Of a stretch of DNA of 64,000 nucleotides, positions 35,464 to 47,304 are shown piece by piece. Every line of letters starts with the position of its first letter. The stretch's first letter is position 1. Under the pieces are notes generated by a model. It saw only the letters and a list, made by a program, of their open reading frames with translations, had not been told where the DNA came from and did no database searches. Position numbers and translations under genes: made by a program. The stretch covers positions 73,235,180 to 73,299,179 of the forward strand of contig OX578152.1 in the NCBI GenBank assembly GCA_951213105.1, read 5' to 3'. This DNA is from Amaurobius ferox. Taxonomy: Eukaryota > Arthropoda > Arachnida > Araneae > Amaurobiidae.

Positions 35464-36161
35464 CCCTTTTGTTCAACTATCATATTGCATCTTGCTTTCC
35501 AAGATAAAAGAGCTTTTCTTAAAATATCAAGATTGAATTTGTTCCATTTCTCTATCACAATCTTCCAGAGTCCATACAATTATTTGGGATGCCGCTTATA
35601 AAGAGCTTGTAAAAGTTCAAATGAACAGTAATCCACAGAAGACAAGTCGGAGGACTTGGGTGGAATGCATTTAAACAGAATAGCCTCAATTCTTGTTTCA
35701 ATTCTCATCTTTTCAAAAAATAAAGCAGTAAATTTATAGGTGCGGCTGATAGCCTTATCCTGATGGAATTTCATTTTAACACAGTGAAGATTGTTTGGGA
35801 AAAGAGATGGAATGTTTCTTTTTAAAACAGGTGTTAAAACATATTTCGGATACCAATCCGAGTTAATTTTGCATTTTTTCTACTTTCCCTATTTTAAGTT
35901 TTCCGTTAGAAGAGAATCCAGCAATAGCCATAAAACCTTTAGCAAAAATTTCCTTGTTTTCTCTAAACCAACCTTTGTTGGGTATGCATTTTTTACTTTT
36001 TTCCCAGTCAAATGCAAATTTTGGCGTTTCTTCCCTTTTTCATTAATTATGTCATTTAATTTACGAGTAGAAATATTAAAACCATGCTCTTTACATACTT
36101 TTTTAATAATCAAATAAGAGTATTGTAATTTAATAAGAGTATTTCTCTTCGGAAAGCGCAA
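35464..36161 (-). pseudogene. IS630/Tc1-type DDE transposase pseudogene with internal deletion
   Basis: From 36161 an open frame of 90 codons reads a basic helix-turn-helix-like region (YSYLIIKKVCKEHGFNIS, then NEKGKKRQ). After a gap in frame the minus strand continues with NSDWYPKYVL, then FHQDKA (second catalytic Asp), CIPPKSSDLSSVDYCSF (third acidic position) and, after a stop at about 35578, GLWKIVIEKWNKFNLDI and KALLSWKARCNMIVEQKG. These are the order and spacing of arthropod IS630/Tc1-superfamily proteins, but the segment with the first catalytic Asp is missing. No terminal inverted repeats were identified. Confidence 0.68.
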
Positions 36162-36276
36162 AAATATAGCTTTCGATCCATTGTTTATTTTCCAGCAACA
36201 TTTTAAAGCAAAGAATATTTTTAATGATGCAGACGATAAGTAAACTCTATTCCGACTGGATGCCAGTCAGATTTTT

Positions 36277-36566
36277 ACTTTCCTTATATACATAATGTAT
36301 AAGGAAAGTATTGTGACGGGGACGAAAATTCGAATTCGAGTTTTCGATAGGAGAGCACGTTTCAAGCATCCCTGATCACGAATCGAACATTTTTGAAGTG
36401 ATGTCTGTATGTGTGTGTGTGTGTGTGAGTGTGTGTGTTAAAATAATTATGGGTGTTATTTTGAATTATATTCAATTAATTAAATTAAATTTAATGAATT
36501 ACTGAAAAAATAAAGGAAACGTGAATATCAGTCTCTCAGGAAAAATTATGTGCTGCCTACATGAGA
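36277..36566 (+). mobile_element. Chimeric element: family A left end joined to family B right end (A8/B)
   Basis: Left part 36277-36438 is family A: palindrome, GAAAATTCGAATTCGAGTTT, CACGTTTCAAGCATCCCTGA and a (GT)n tract. Immediately after the tract the sequence becomes the right end of family B (GGGTGTTATTTTG, AATGAATTACTGAAAAAATA, GTCTCTCAGGAAA, then TGTGCTGCCTACATGAGA). The switch lies at the microsatellite. Confidence 0.8.
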
Positions 36567-37120
36567 TTTTTTTTTATATATTTGGCATACTGTGCGTTCG
36601 AAAATAAGTAATTTGCCCACATTTTGGTAACTACAGGGTTAATTAATCGTGAGTCGTTTAGATCTCTCTGTAGGAAAAACTACAGAAGGAATTGTCACCA
36701 AATTTCGCACACATACTTTCTTGAGTATGTGGGTTCGATTTTTGAATGAAAAAAATCAGCTCAAATTTCGGCTACTAGAGAGTGAAGTCAGCTATTTTAC
36801 GACTCCTAAAAACACGTACCTATACCACGAACAAATGAAACGCACTATATTTTTAATTAAATTGATAATTTTTAACAAAGGGACAGGGATTATCAAAGAA
36901 ATTAAATTTACTTATTAGAGATGTTCAATTATCGCCAAAATGGTATTATTTTCAAGTTGGCAATATTATGCAAATTCTTGCAAAATTTGTCGCCCCGCAA
37001 TACATATAGACAGAGATACTGTGTTTTTTTAAGTATATAATTGCTTCATTAAGAAAAATAATCCAACCTGCAGATTCCCCTCTCCTTAAACCCCAAAATA
37101 TCGGCCGGATAGGTTTTTAT
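36567..37120. other. Unassigned stretch with an 89-codon open frame
   Basis: The plus-strand frame at 36649-36918 (MSRLDLSVGKTTEGIVTKF...) has no family I recognise. No repeat ends are visible. Confidence 0.3.
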
Positions 37121-37918
37121 ACTTTCCAGTAATATATGGTAATGTATAGGAAAAGTATTGGAATCGTACCGATAACCGCAAATCGAGTTTTCGAAGGATC
37201 TACACGTTTTGAGACCCCTAAAACTTGAAAAACCTATTTTAGCGTGACGTCTGTGCGTATGTCTGTTTGTGTGTCTGTCTGTGCAATGTATCCTCTTTAA
37301 CTGACAAACTAACTGACCAAATTTCATACAATTTGGTAGATACGTTACCTGGGGATGACCCTGCTGCTGAGTAGATTTTTGCACGATTCGGATAAAAAAA
37401 GCAAAAATCATATTTATCCACTCTAGTTTAAACACTTAATTACTAAATTTCGCAAAATTTTGTAGAGAAATCACTTGTAGATTATTCTTCTGCTCATTAT
37501 ATTTTGGTACGCTGCGGGAATATAGAACCTGCTTTTTTTTTTTCTTTTTTTTTTTTGCAAAATAGCCCATAAAAATTATTAAAATTTAAAATAAAAGACT
37601 ACATATGCTCAAATGTATCAATTAAATACTTTGATGGTAAAAAGAATAAGACCAACCCCATTACTCTAGGATTAGAGGTTCTAGAGATATTTTAGTTTTT
37701 TTTTTTTTTTTTCGAATTTTTATTAGGCCGCCTTTGAAAATACGCGCAGTTACCGATTGAAAATGAACATTGAATTAAAATTGCAATATCAATGTATAAT
37801 TTCAAACAATAATGCGGGTTATTTTCTGTATTTAAATCCAATTTAGTGAATTATTAAAGAAATAAAGAAAAAAATGTGTTTAAGTCTGTAGGGAAAGGCA
37901 GATGCTGTCGATGTCAGA
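37121..37918 (+). mobile_element. Family B hairpin-ended element (B4)
   Basis: Palindrome-derived start ACTTTCCAGTAATATATGGT, the AGTATTGGAATCGTACCG phrase, a short CTGTTTGTGTGTCTGTCTG tract at about 37261-37280, core AACTAACTGACCAAATTTC near 37305, and ending GTAGGGAAAGGCAGATGCTG with hairpin to 37918. Contains a poly-T stretch at about 37700 and mixed pyrimidine run near 37535. Confidence 0.8.
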
Positions 37919-39198
37919 TTTTTTTAAATTTTCAGTCGGGGTCGGATATGGATTTTTTAAAACTTATTTCTTTCACATTTATTAATATCTAAATAAACAG
38001 ATTTAGAAAAATCAACTTTCTGTCAGGTATTCAACGAATGCTTTCCATTAAACACTGCTTTCTACTTTTTTTTATTTTTCTCCCGCATTTCGAGTGTACA
38101 TTTCGGTTCACAGGTTTTTCCGGAAGTAAAGGGGGGGGAGGGAGGTCAGGCCTTTCCTCTTTTGTCATGCAAAAATGTTCAATCTGCTCAGCCATTGTTC
38201 CTTATTTGCAGAAAGGCTTAAAGGTTTGTCCATAAAAGTTGTGTTCCCCACTCACGTTTTACCGCGATTAAGACCCTGCTGAGAGGAGTTAAATTTTAAA
38301 ACCATCTTTGTTTTGATGCTCATTTTTCTTTTCCATTGGGTACATCTCAAACAGTTAAACGAGAAAGAATTTAAATAATTCATTTCAAATGTGGAAAATA
38401 GTTTATGCACAAGAGGTATCCTATATAATGAGGCCGTAAATATTTTTAGAAGTGCGTATTTGATCAAGAGGTATTGAAGATATACGTTTTTAGATTTACA
38501 TTCTTATAGGACACATCTTGGTTTTCGGAATTTTTTTTATTTTATAGATTTTAGCGGATTAGTAGAATTTTGCATAATAAAAGAAGGTGTGTATCCGTGT
38601 TTGCGATTTTTTTTAGCTGGAAATCTAAGCGTCGTACGGCCGTTGTACGTAATATAAATGAGGAGGCAGAAGCGGATACATATACAACAAATATATATAT
38701 TTCTGCTGTATATTTATCCATAGGTCCCATTTAGAGGAAACTGGGAAACTTCAGTCCTGGGCAATAAGCGACGAAGCTTCCACGCTTCCACTCCTTATTA
38801 ACAATATACAAAAATGGAGATTTGCTAGTAGTTACATAAATCGAACTCTCCAGTTTATGAAAATCCAATTTTCATTGTTCATATACCATGTTAAAAATGT
38901 CATTTCAAGATTTATACATTCAAATAGGGTTGCTTAGATTATCTCATACATACACATCTGTTAAAATAGTTTTAACGCGGACAATAAAAAAATGGTTGAA
39001 TAAACTTCAACATATACATAGTTAACACTCAGAATATTTCGGATCCATAAAAACAGTTTTCAGGGCTTTCGTGTTTATAGTTTGTAAGGCGTATAACATG
39101 AATGCTTAGTCGTAGAAATAAAGTGAAATATGGAAATTATTAGCAAATATAGCAGAATTTATCTATAATAGTTGCAGTCCCCGAACTGATTATTTGGT
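37919..39198. other. Unassigned AT-rich DNA
   Basis: No recognised element. A 65-codon frame at 38038-38235 starts with a hydrophobic stretch (CFLLFFIFLPHFECTFRF) that resembles a signal peptide, but the rest is low-complexity across a G-run and no family is recognisable. Confidence 0.35.
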
Positions 39199-40207
39199 AA
39201 CAAGAAAGATCAATCATGCATAAAGCATTGATTATGAAACACTTTCCAACTGAAATGCAATTTTATTTAAACATCTCTAAAATGCTATACATTCGGCTCT
39301 GATATATTTTAACTTATCACAGTAGTACAATAATTTATTATATTTGAAACTTCATCGAAAAAACTGAACTTTATTCAAATGACATCATTGAAATATATAT
39401 CGTCTGGCTCTCTATGTAAAAGCAATGTATAATTCATTCATATCGCTTTTATTACAAACACCAGAGCTAAATAATTTTGCGTGAAAGAAATCAGCAGTTC
39501 TTATACAACTCATCTTACAATCACATGTTTACATTCTGCATCCATTAAAATTAGGCTTCGTTGTAGAAATATTCAAAGTTTGATGATCATTTGAGCTGAA
39601 AAATATTGTAATTGCGTTGGGACAGAATATAGATGTACAGAAAATACGAAGAATTAAAGCGGTTTTAAGACGGATGCAACACTAAATATAAGTTTAAAAG
39701 AACTTTAAAAATCACGATTTTTACACTGGGAAAAGAAGATGGATGCCATATTTTATTTTGAAGTGTGTCACGTGAACTCTTCATATAATATGAGTGTAAT
39801 CAATATTTTAATTTTTTTTTAAAACATCTACCGAAAATATTTTGTTAAAATTTTTCATATATATTTTATGAGATAATTTGAACATTTTCTAAAATTTTCG
39901 AAACAATTTGTAAATTTTAACTTCGCTTAAAAATGTTTGAAAAATTAGGTCCTATAGGGTTCAATGTATTTCACTTTTCCAACCCGGGTTCAATCCAAAA
40001 CTAAATGGGTGATTTTTTCTCCATTTAGTTTTGGATATCCATTACATTATCCATTTACATTCCCACATGTTCCACAGAACGTCTTAACAACATACTAAAA
40101 TTTCATTTTGATAAAATCATTTTTACGGCAGTTTTCGTGCGAACGGACAGACAGACAGACAAAATGAACGAAGTCATAAACACTTTTCAACTATGTTGGA
40201 AAATGTT
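39199..40207 (-). mobile_element. Family C hairpin-ended element, full-length reference copy (C4)
   Basis: The most complete C copy: distal end AACAAGAAAGATCAATCATG at 39199, inverted half-palindrome AAACACTTTCCAACTG at 39238, the interior phrases, the core at about 40085-40140, (GACA)n at 40146-40161, and the palindromic terminus ending 40207. The internal sequence GATGCCATATTTTATTTTG near 39750 is an intact version of the site into which A11 inserted in C6. Non-coding. Confidence 0.85.
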
Positions 40208-40479
40208 AAAAATGTAAACTTTTATCTCTCATACGTCCTACCAATCAAAATTGGAGTGTGGTTTGACTTGAGTTTTTGATACCATTTTTTAAGTAGCTTG
40301 TGGGTTATTTTTTGCAAGAAAAAATTAAAAACGTTGTATCGTTGGGTCAAATGTTCACAATTATAGCATGCTACATTTCATGGAGTTTCGTGTTCTAGAA
40401 ATCCCAAAACATGCAAAACCATTGAAAACTAGAATTGCAATTTTCGACACAATTCCTGTACCTTGCCCATACATTATCA
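40208..40479 (-). mobile_element. Decayed family B left portion
   Basis: Minus strand carries diverged family B phrases: AATGTATGGGCAAGG, AGGAATTGTGTCGAAAATTG and TTTTGCATGTTTTGGGATTT near the right side, fading leftwards. Confidence 0.5.
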
Positions 40480-40700
40480 CAGGGCCGTAGCCAGTTTGGA
40501 GTCAGAAGGGGCTAAGCCCCCCCCCCCCAAAAAAAAGGTATACTCAGCCTCCCCCACCCCCGAAAAAATATTAAATTTTTAGTACTAATATGAATTTTCA
40601 TATTAGTACTAAATGTCATTAAATTTCATATTAGTAAAAATGTCATTTAAATTTTGCATAAAAATTTTCTTTGATATATTTTTATAAATTACTTCGCTTA
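40480..40700 (+). mobile_element. hAT-like element end, second copy
   Basis: Starts CAGGGCCGTAGCCAGTTTGG, then GGGGCTAAG with a C-run (40519-40532) and A-run, then AT-rich sequence matching the complement of 13265-13440 (ACATTTTTACTAATATG-like and TGCATAAAAATTT phrases). It ends without an obvious second terminus. Confidence 0.5.
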
Positions 40701-41301
40701 AAAGATATTTTTAATTTAGCTGAATTTGTGATTACATTAATGATAAATTTGTTTACATATTTAATTTAATAATATATAAAAATTATGACAATTGTATTTA
40801 GGATACTTTTGTATTATTGTGGGCTTCACTGTTATACATTATACAGTCAAAATCAACTAATAAGTAGCTATGAGTTAATATTAACTTTCAGAATGTTTAA
40901 ACAAATTATTAACAGCTTTATTACTAGTTAATGCTTAGATTAAAATCAATGGTAATTATTATATGTATATTAATATTGATGTATAGTAGCTATATGGATA
41001 TTAATAATCAAACACACTCTAAACACACAAAATTCGCTTTTATACCTATGTGCAAAAAAATTAAAATTATTCTACATTGTCTTAATTAACTTCATTGGTC
41101 CACAATCAATAGTTCTTGAGATATTTTCATTCATAGTTACAGCAGACGATGTTTATATATTTTCTCTGAATTAATTGTTTCAGATCCCATCGTGTAATCA
41201 AGTTACATTTCCCATCGTGTATCACTATAGTAACCGAGTTGCGTTTCAAATACTGAGACTATTTTTTGGCTATTCTTCAAATCAAACTATTGGGGAAAAA
41301 A
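40701..41301. other. Unassigned AT-rich spacer
   Basis: Nothing recognised apart from a TTCCCATCGTGTA/TCCCATCGTGTAAT direct repeat near 41190. Confidence 0.45.
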
Positions 41302-42267
41302 TCTGATGTGGGCAACACATGACTTCCCTTATATAATGCAATCAATTTACTACTTTTACATTTAAAAAAAATGTTATTCTTATAGTAGATACTTATATTC
41401 TTTCTGAGATATTGAATTTTCTTCAATGAGTCGTCATTTTTATTGATTTAGCGTCATTTTTATCCATTTGGCGAGATTTTTGTCAATTTGGCAACAATTA
41501 AAAATGTCGCCAAGTTGGCGATATTCCGCCAAATTCGTCGCCGAAATCTCGCCAAGCGTTATGGACGGAGAAATAAGTTTTTCTTACAGCAGATAAATGA
41601 CTATTGGCGTTCAAATACAAAAGTATTACTCAGAGTATCTTTTTTTATGAATGGAACGAGCTAGATTCACGAGAATGATGTCACCCAATTTATCACATGG
41701 TATTACATATAAAAAGTGAACATGTTTCTCAATAGGAAATATTTATTTTTTATTTTATATGTCTTTTTGATAATTTTTTTGGAAAATGTGCAATATCTCG
41801 AGAACGGTTCATGTTAGCGTTCTAAAATTCATGCCGATTGTTTTATAATGAAAAATTACATAAGAAATGTCTATTTCCATAACTTTATTGGCGGTTTTGA
41901 TTTTTAAAGATTTTTTCAAAATTTTACTCGAAAATTTAGGGGGGGGGGGGTTCTGAACATTCGATTGCGTATAAAAACAATAGGCTTCCAGCGTTTACGG
42001 ATTGTGATTTTTATACCAAATTTTGTTCGAATCGGTCCATTCGTTCGTCAGTTATCGTCTCCACAGACTCACTGACACACACACACACACACACACACAT
42101 ACACACATACTTTCACACACACACACACACACACTCACAGACATCACTTCAAAAATGTTTGATTCGTGATCAGGGATGCTTGAAACGTGCTCTCCCGTCG
42201 AAAACTCGAATTCGAATTTTCGACCCGTCACAATACTTTCCTTATACATTATGTATATAAGGAAAGT
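41302..42267 (-). mobile_element. Family A hairpin-ended element (A9)
   Basis: Full-length minus-strand copy: distal hairpin TCTGATGTGGGCAACACATG at 41302, palindrome at 42234-42267, (CA)n at 42073-42135 and core GACGATAACTGACGAACGAA at about 42041-42060. Contains a G-run at 41940-41950. Confidence 0.9.
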
Positions 42268-42474
42268 AATAATGCTATAATTAATTGGTATTTAGATTAA
42301 AATCCCCGATAACGTCGACAATAAACAAAACACAGTAATCACATATGAAATAATATTTTGCATACCGCAGTTTCCATGTTAATATAACTGTAAAATGGGC
42401 CCCTTTACATTCTTCCTTAATAAAATTCGTTGGGGACACGACACCAATCAACCAATCAAATTGGTCCCTTTCCT

Positions 42475-43123
42475 ACTTTCTCTATAATGCATGTTAATGT
42501 ATATGGAAAATATTGGAATCGTGTCGAAAATCGCAAGTCGAGTTTTCGACGGAACTACACGTATCAAGCACTATAAAACCCGTAGAAACAATTTTAGTCT
42601 GACGTCTTTATGTGCCTGCGCAATGTAGGTATCCACTCTAACTTGAAAATTAATTGACCAAATTTTAAAACATTTGGGAGGTGCTTCACTTGTGGGTGAC
42701 CCAGGTGCTGATTAGATTGTAGTATGATTCGAAGTAAAGGAATCTGCCATTCTTGTGAAAATACCTGCAAAAATCCTTAAAATTTAAAATAAAAGATTAC
42801 ATATGCTCATATGCATCAATTAAATACTTGTTTTATACGTAATTTTTGACAATAAAGAGAATAAGATCAACCCCATTACATAGGACAAACCTTTATCTGG
42901 AAATTTCAGTTTTCGTGTATTATTGCAACGTCGTTTCTGAAAATATGTCCAGTAGCCAAAAGAAAACAAAAGTTGGATGAATTAAAACTGCAAACACGGT
43001 GTAATTCCGTATAATTATACGTATTACTTTGTGCAATTAAACTCAGTTTAATGTACTATGAAAGAAATAAGGAGAAAAATTAACTAACTCTGAAGGGAAC
43101 GTCTTATGTTGCCCTACATCAGA
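42475..43123 (+). mobile_element. Family B element without a microsatellite (B5)
   Basis: Start ACTTTCTCTATAATGCATG, TATTGGAATCGTGTCG, core TTAATTGACCAAATTTTA near 42650, end GGAACGTCTTATGTTGCCCT then ACATCAGA at 43123. The CAGACA tract has shrunk to GTGCCTGCGCAATG. Confidence 0.75.
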
Positions 43124-44019
43124 TTTGTATGCATTAATCTGAAGTGGTTTTTAATATTCACACCTTTTCTAAAATGTATAACTGCATTTTTAAAGATTGC
43201 TAGCCATTTTGCCAGCGCAAAGCATGGGCGTAAATGGCTAGTTTACATGTAACCCTTAAATAGACTGTACTTCACCATCCAATCCTCCTGCATTTTCTGA
43301 AAAGTCTTCTTCGAAATTTAAATACAAATAAAAACTTGCATAACAAATCTCGTTACAAACACAATCCTTTACATAACTGCTTACAACATTATCTCAAGTG
43401 TGGCACAGACAACTTATCCAGGCCCTCACTTCCTCCTTTCTCTTTCATTGTTTTGTTTCGACCGTCTCCTTTGTGTTTGCCTTTTCTCAAAGAAATGCAT
43501 TTTGTCCGCTCTAAAGCGAACCTGAATGATTACTGCTAGCCAAGCATGCAGTAAGAACGTAGCAAATTCCGCCAAGGAAGTATTTCGTTTTAAAGTACAT
43601 CTGCTAGCTTATTATTTTCTTTTCCTATGCTTTCTGCGGAAAAGTTTGCCATGTATGTAACTGAATGTTTTGAGAATTATTCATAATACACTAAAAGATA
43701 TACCTCCGGCGTAATTTTCCTTATAAAGAAATGAATAGTCGAAGAGCCAGAAACATTATTTCTGACCCATCCAGTACAAAAGTTTTAAGCATTGCATGTG
43801 GCAGAACTTCGCGGTGTCAGCGGAGATCCGTGAGTCTGGTAGTCCCCTCAGGTGGCCTTCGCCCTGGGCGTATTTTTGAAATAGGCTAAAATTGACATCT
43901 ACTGGACCCATCGAGTATACGGATGAAATAGGAGCAAAATGATAGATTTTAATATCCCACTAACGGAATTATGAGTCTGGCCGTCATTACAGGTGGCATC
44001 CTGCATGCGGAAAAGCCAT
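43124..44019. other. Unassigned spacer with a GC-richer patch
   Basis: A GC-richer segment at about 43800-43875 and the phrase GAGTCTGGTAGTCCCCTCAG (43832) recurring as GAGTCTGGCCGTCATTACAG (43972) suggest an imperfect internal repeat of about 140 bp. No gene is recognised. Confidence 0.4.
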
Positions 44020-44100
44020 ACACACACAGACACACACACACACACACACACATACACACACACATACACACACATATATATATATATATATATATTGATA
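44020..44100. repeat. (CA)n-(TA)n microsatellite
   Basis: A CA-rich tract (44021-44072) is followed by a TA tract (44073-44095). Confidence 0.95.
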
Positions 44101-44106
44101 TATATA

Positions 44107-44957
44107 CAGGGTGTCCCAAAAACATTGTGACATCGGCTTTTATTCCTTAAATATTGATCTTAGACATATATAATAAATTACAAAATTGCGTAAAAAAAGG
44201 TATTGAATTTCATGAAATCGATAAAAATTTTCAGGGGGTTAAATTTGAAGAAATACAAAACTTAAATTTTTATACGGCTCCCGTGCAAAAATATTTCGAA
44301 CGAGTAAAATGTGCCCCATACACTAATAAGGTGATGTGCAAAATTTCAGCATTTTATGATAAAAAGTCCCAGAGATTAAACAAAGTTGGTGAGGAATTAA
44401 TCGCAAATTAAAATGTAAATGTTTACAGCAAGAGTGCAAATGACGCAACACAGAGGTGCATCATAGGCAAATAATATCTGCTTATCTTTAATGGGATTTG
44501 GCATGGATGGAAAGCATTTTGAACAAGCTTTGTAATTTTTGTGTAAATTTATTATTTCTACACATTGGAGATACTTTTGTACCAATAAATAGCAAAATTA
44601 TTATTTATTTATGTAATCGTTGCTTTCTTTCGTAATTTGTGTATGACACCTGAAACGCGATCTGCGACATGATTTTTCCCCTCTGAGAACCCATATCGAT
44701 GCATCGAAAAGTGGTTTAAGACAGCATTTTTGTCTTTTCATATCTCTGGGACTTTTTATGTTAAAATGCTGAAATTTTGTGCATCAACTTATTGGTGTAT
44801 GGGGCACACTTTACTCATTGGTAATGTTTTTGTACGGGGACCGTATAAAAATTTAAATTTTGTATTCCTTAAAATTTAATTCCCTTGAAATTTTTAATCG
44901 ATTTTATAAAATTCTGTACCTTTTTTGCGCAACTTTGTAATTTATTATATATGTCGC
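44107..44957. mobile_element. Foldback element with CAGGGTGTCCC terminus
   Basis: TA at 44105-44106 precedes CAGGGTGTCCCAAAAA, a terminus typical of Tc1/mariner-like elements. Arms 44160-44380 and about 44735-44955 are inverted copies (GACATATATAATAAATTACA; TTAAATTTTTATACGG; AAATTTCAGCATTTTA). The right terminus matching CAGGGTGTCCC is absent, so the outer end is lost. The loop (about 350 bp) has no recognisable transposase. Confidence 0.78.
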
Positions 44958-45260
44958 CTTATCGGGTTAGACCGTCCTGAGCTTGCCATAGGAAAGTACT
45001 TGTTTTGGGGGAATAACTCGAAAATCAAAGAATATAGAAAGTCCAAATTTGGTATGTCGCTGTTGTTTGCGGTATATTTTAATTCTTGAGATTTTGAACC
45101 TTATTGGTATAACCCGTTCTGGGCCCGCCGTAGGAATGTACTCGTTCTTGGTGAATAACTCGAGATCCGGAAAAATTAGAAAGACAAAATTTGGTTTGAA
45201 GTCTTTCATATATTTAAATTACATACATTTTAATAAATGCATTTTGCGTGGTATATGGGT
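44958..45260. repeat. Imperfect direct duplication, spacing about 146 bp
   Basis: TAGACCGTCCTGAGCTTGCC...GGAATAACTCGAAAATC (about 44967-45020) is repeated as TAACCCGTTCTGGGCCCGCC...GAATAACTCGAGATCC (about 45109-45168). AATTTGGT follows both. Confidence 0.6.
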
Positions 45261-45375
45261 GTGGGACATTTGAGAGAGCAAGCAATCTCAGTCTTCCAAA
45301 CAGAAAGAATTCGTTATGAGATTTGAACTGTACCTTTTTATTTAGCAATCAAGTCGAGCTGTTTTGATCATTTTT

Positions 45376-45501
45376 ACTTTCCTTATATACAATAATGTAT
45401 AAGGAAAGTATTGTGAGGGGGTCGAAAATTCGAATTTGAGTTTTCGACGGGGGAGCACGTTTCAAGCAACCCTGATCACGAATCTAACATTATTGGAGTG
45501 A

Positions 45502-45539
<38 letters not shown>

Positions 45540-46296
45540 TGTGTGTGTGTGTCAGTGAGTCTGTGGAGACGATAACTGACGAACGAATGGTCCGATTCGA
45601 ACGAAATTTGATACAAAAATTACGATCCGTAAAAACTGGAAGCTTATTGTTTTTATACGCAATCGAATGTTCAGAACCTCCCTAAATTTTCGAGTGAAAT
45701 TTTGAAAAAATCGTCAAAAAATAAAAAACCTCTAATAAAGTTACACAAATAGACATTTCTTGTGTAATTTTTCATTAAAAAACGACTGACATAAATTTTA
45801 GAACGCTAACATGAACCGTTATCGAGATATTGCACATTTTTCAAAAAAGTTATCAAAAAATCATATAGAATTAAAAAAAGTATTTCCTATTGAGAAATAT
45901 ATTCACTTTTCATATTAAATACCATGCGATAAATTTGGTGACATCAGTCTCGTGGATCTAGCTTGTTCCATTCATGAAAAAAGATACTTTTGGTATTTGA
46001 ACGCTAATAGTCGTTTATCTGCTGTAAGAATACCTTATTTCTCCGTCCATAACGCTTGGTGAGATTTTGGCGATGAATTTGGTGGAATGTCGCCAAGTTG
46101 GCGACATTTTGAAATGTTGCGAAATTAACGAAAATCTCGCCAAATGGATAAAAATGAGACTAAATCAATGAAAATGACTACTAATTGACGAAATCTTGGA
46201 AAAAAAATAGCTACTATAAAAATAATCTATTCTCTTTTACTGTAAAAGTAGTAAATTCATTGTGTTATATAAGGAAAGTCATGTGCTGCCCACATG
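45376..46296 (+). mobile_element. Family A hairpin-ended element (A10)
   Basis: Palindrome at 45376-45409, (GT)n at about 45503-45560 interrupted by GAAAGT, core GACGATAACTGACGAACGAA near 45568, and distal end CATGTGCTGCCCACATGA at about 46279-46296. The final CAGA is missing and the next repeat begins there. Confidence 0.88.
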
Positions 46297-46568
46297 ACAT
46301 GCACATTAAATTTTAAAATAAAAGTCAATTGAGAATTGGAATCTGTCTCCGCAAAAACTATCGCATATAAAAATATGAAATTTGGTACATTTGTAAAGAA
46401 ATAATAATATAATACGATGAAATAAAACGTTTACTGATTTGAACTCTAGTTTGGCTTGAAATAGCTCGCGAAGCGAACTCTGCGAGAGCAGCGAGTGGGA
46501 GGCAAAGTCTCCCGAGTAGAGCTGAGAGTTACGGGGGTTGGCGAAGCGAGCAGGGCAGAGCCCTCTAG
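46297..46568 (+). mobile_element. Possible short Helitron-like remnant ending in hairpin + CTAG
   Basis: The segment contains a GC-rich island (about 46455-46568) and ends GCGAAGCGAGCAGGGCAGAG, CCCT, CTAG. AGGGC (46552-46556) pairs with GCCCT (46560-46564), directly followed by CTAG and T. A second hairpin, GGGAG...CTCCC, lies near 46497-46513. Helitrons end in a hairpin plus CTRR, but usually with about 10 nt between them, and the 5' TC end could not be placed. Confidence 0.38.
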
Positions 46569-47304
46569 TTTTGAAAAATTAGGTTACATTTTAGAAGATC
46601 ATACAGATCAACAACAGAAAATCGCGTCCACTCCAAAATAAGAAGATTACGCAAAGATCCCTCACTTCAATTGCATTGTTTTCGGGCAAAGAGCCTTATA
46701 ATGTCTTATTTTTCTCCGACAACGATTACATAAAAAAATTTTACGTGCTGGGTATACTGATCTTATGTTTTGACAGCGTCTTTCAAACATGCATGCGGTA
46801 TTAGCTTGAAGCAATTTATTACAACTTCTGACATTTTCAGCTTCTCAAATATGTTTTGTTTGTCACTTCTTAAGCTCTCGCTCAACCTCATGAACTTCAT
46901 TCTGGGTTCAAAATGTCGTAAAAGTTGTGTGACTCTTCGTCAAATATGACGTCGTTGGCATGGGTGTAACGTTAGTTCCCAGATTTGGCAAAATTACTAT
47001 TCCCGTTACATACTGGAAATTTCGTCAGGTTTTGAGTAGAAGTACGGTGAGATAAATGGATGGAAACTTTTGATGTGAATAACATCTATGCTTGGGGGTT
47101 TCTGTTGTGGAACTCGGAGCTTTATAAGAAATGTAAAAACTTCGGACGCTAATATCTCCGAACTTAATAGACAAAAATGTAATTAATTTTTCTTGTTTTG
47201 TCAGACATATGGTCTACATTGTGCACATATAAAAAATTACAATATTTTAATATCTTGAATTTTTGTTATTTTCAAAACGTTTTTGTCCGAGCCAGTCCTT
47301 TTTT
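46569..47304. other. Unassigned spacer
   Basis: Nothing recognised. Confidence 0.45.

Noticed and set aside
38038..38235. Small secreted protein (hydrophobic start resembling a signal peptide)
   Set aside because: AT-rich DNA often encodes hydrophobic runs. The rest crosses a G homopolymer and shows no family or cysteine pattern.
46455..46568. Bacterial or organelle DNA insert, suggested by GC-rich GCGAAGCGAGCAG text
   Set aside because: The segment is only about 110 bp, has hairpins and a CTAG end, and is better explained as a mobile-element end.
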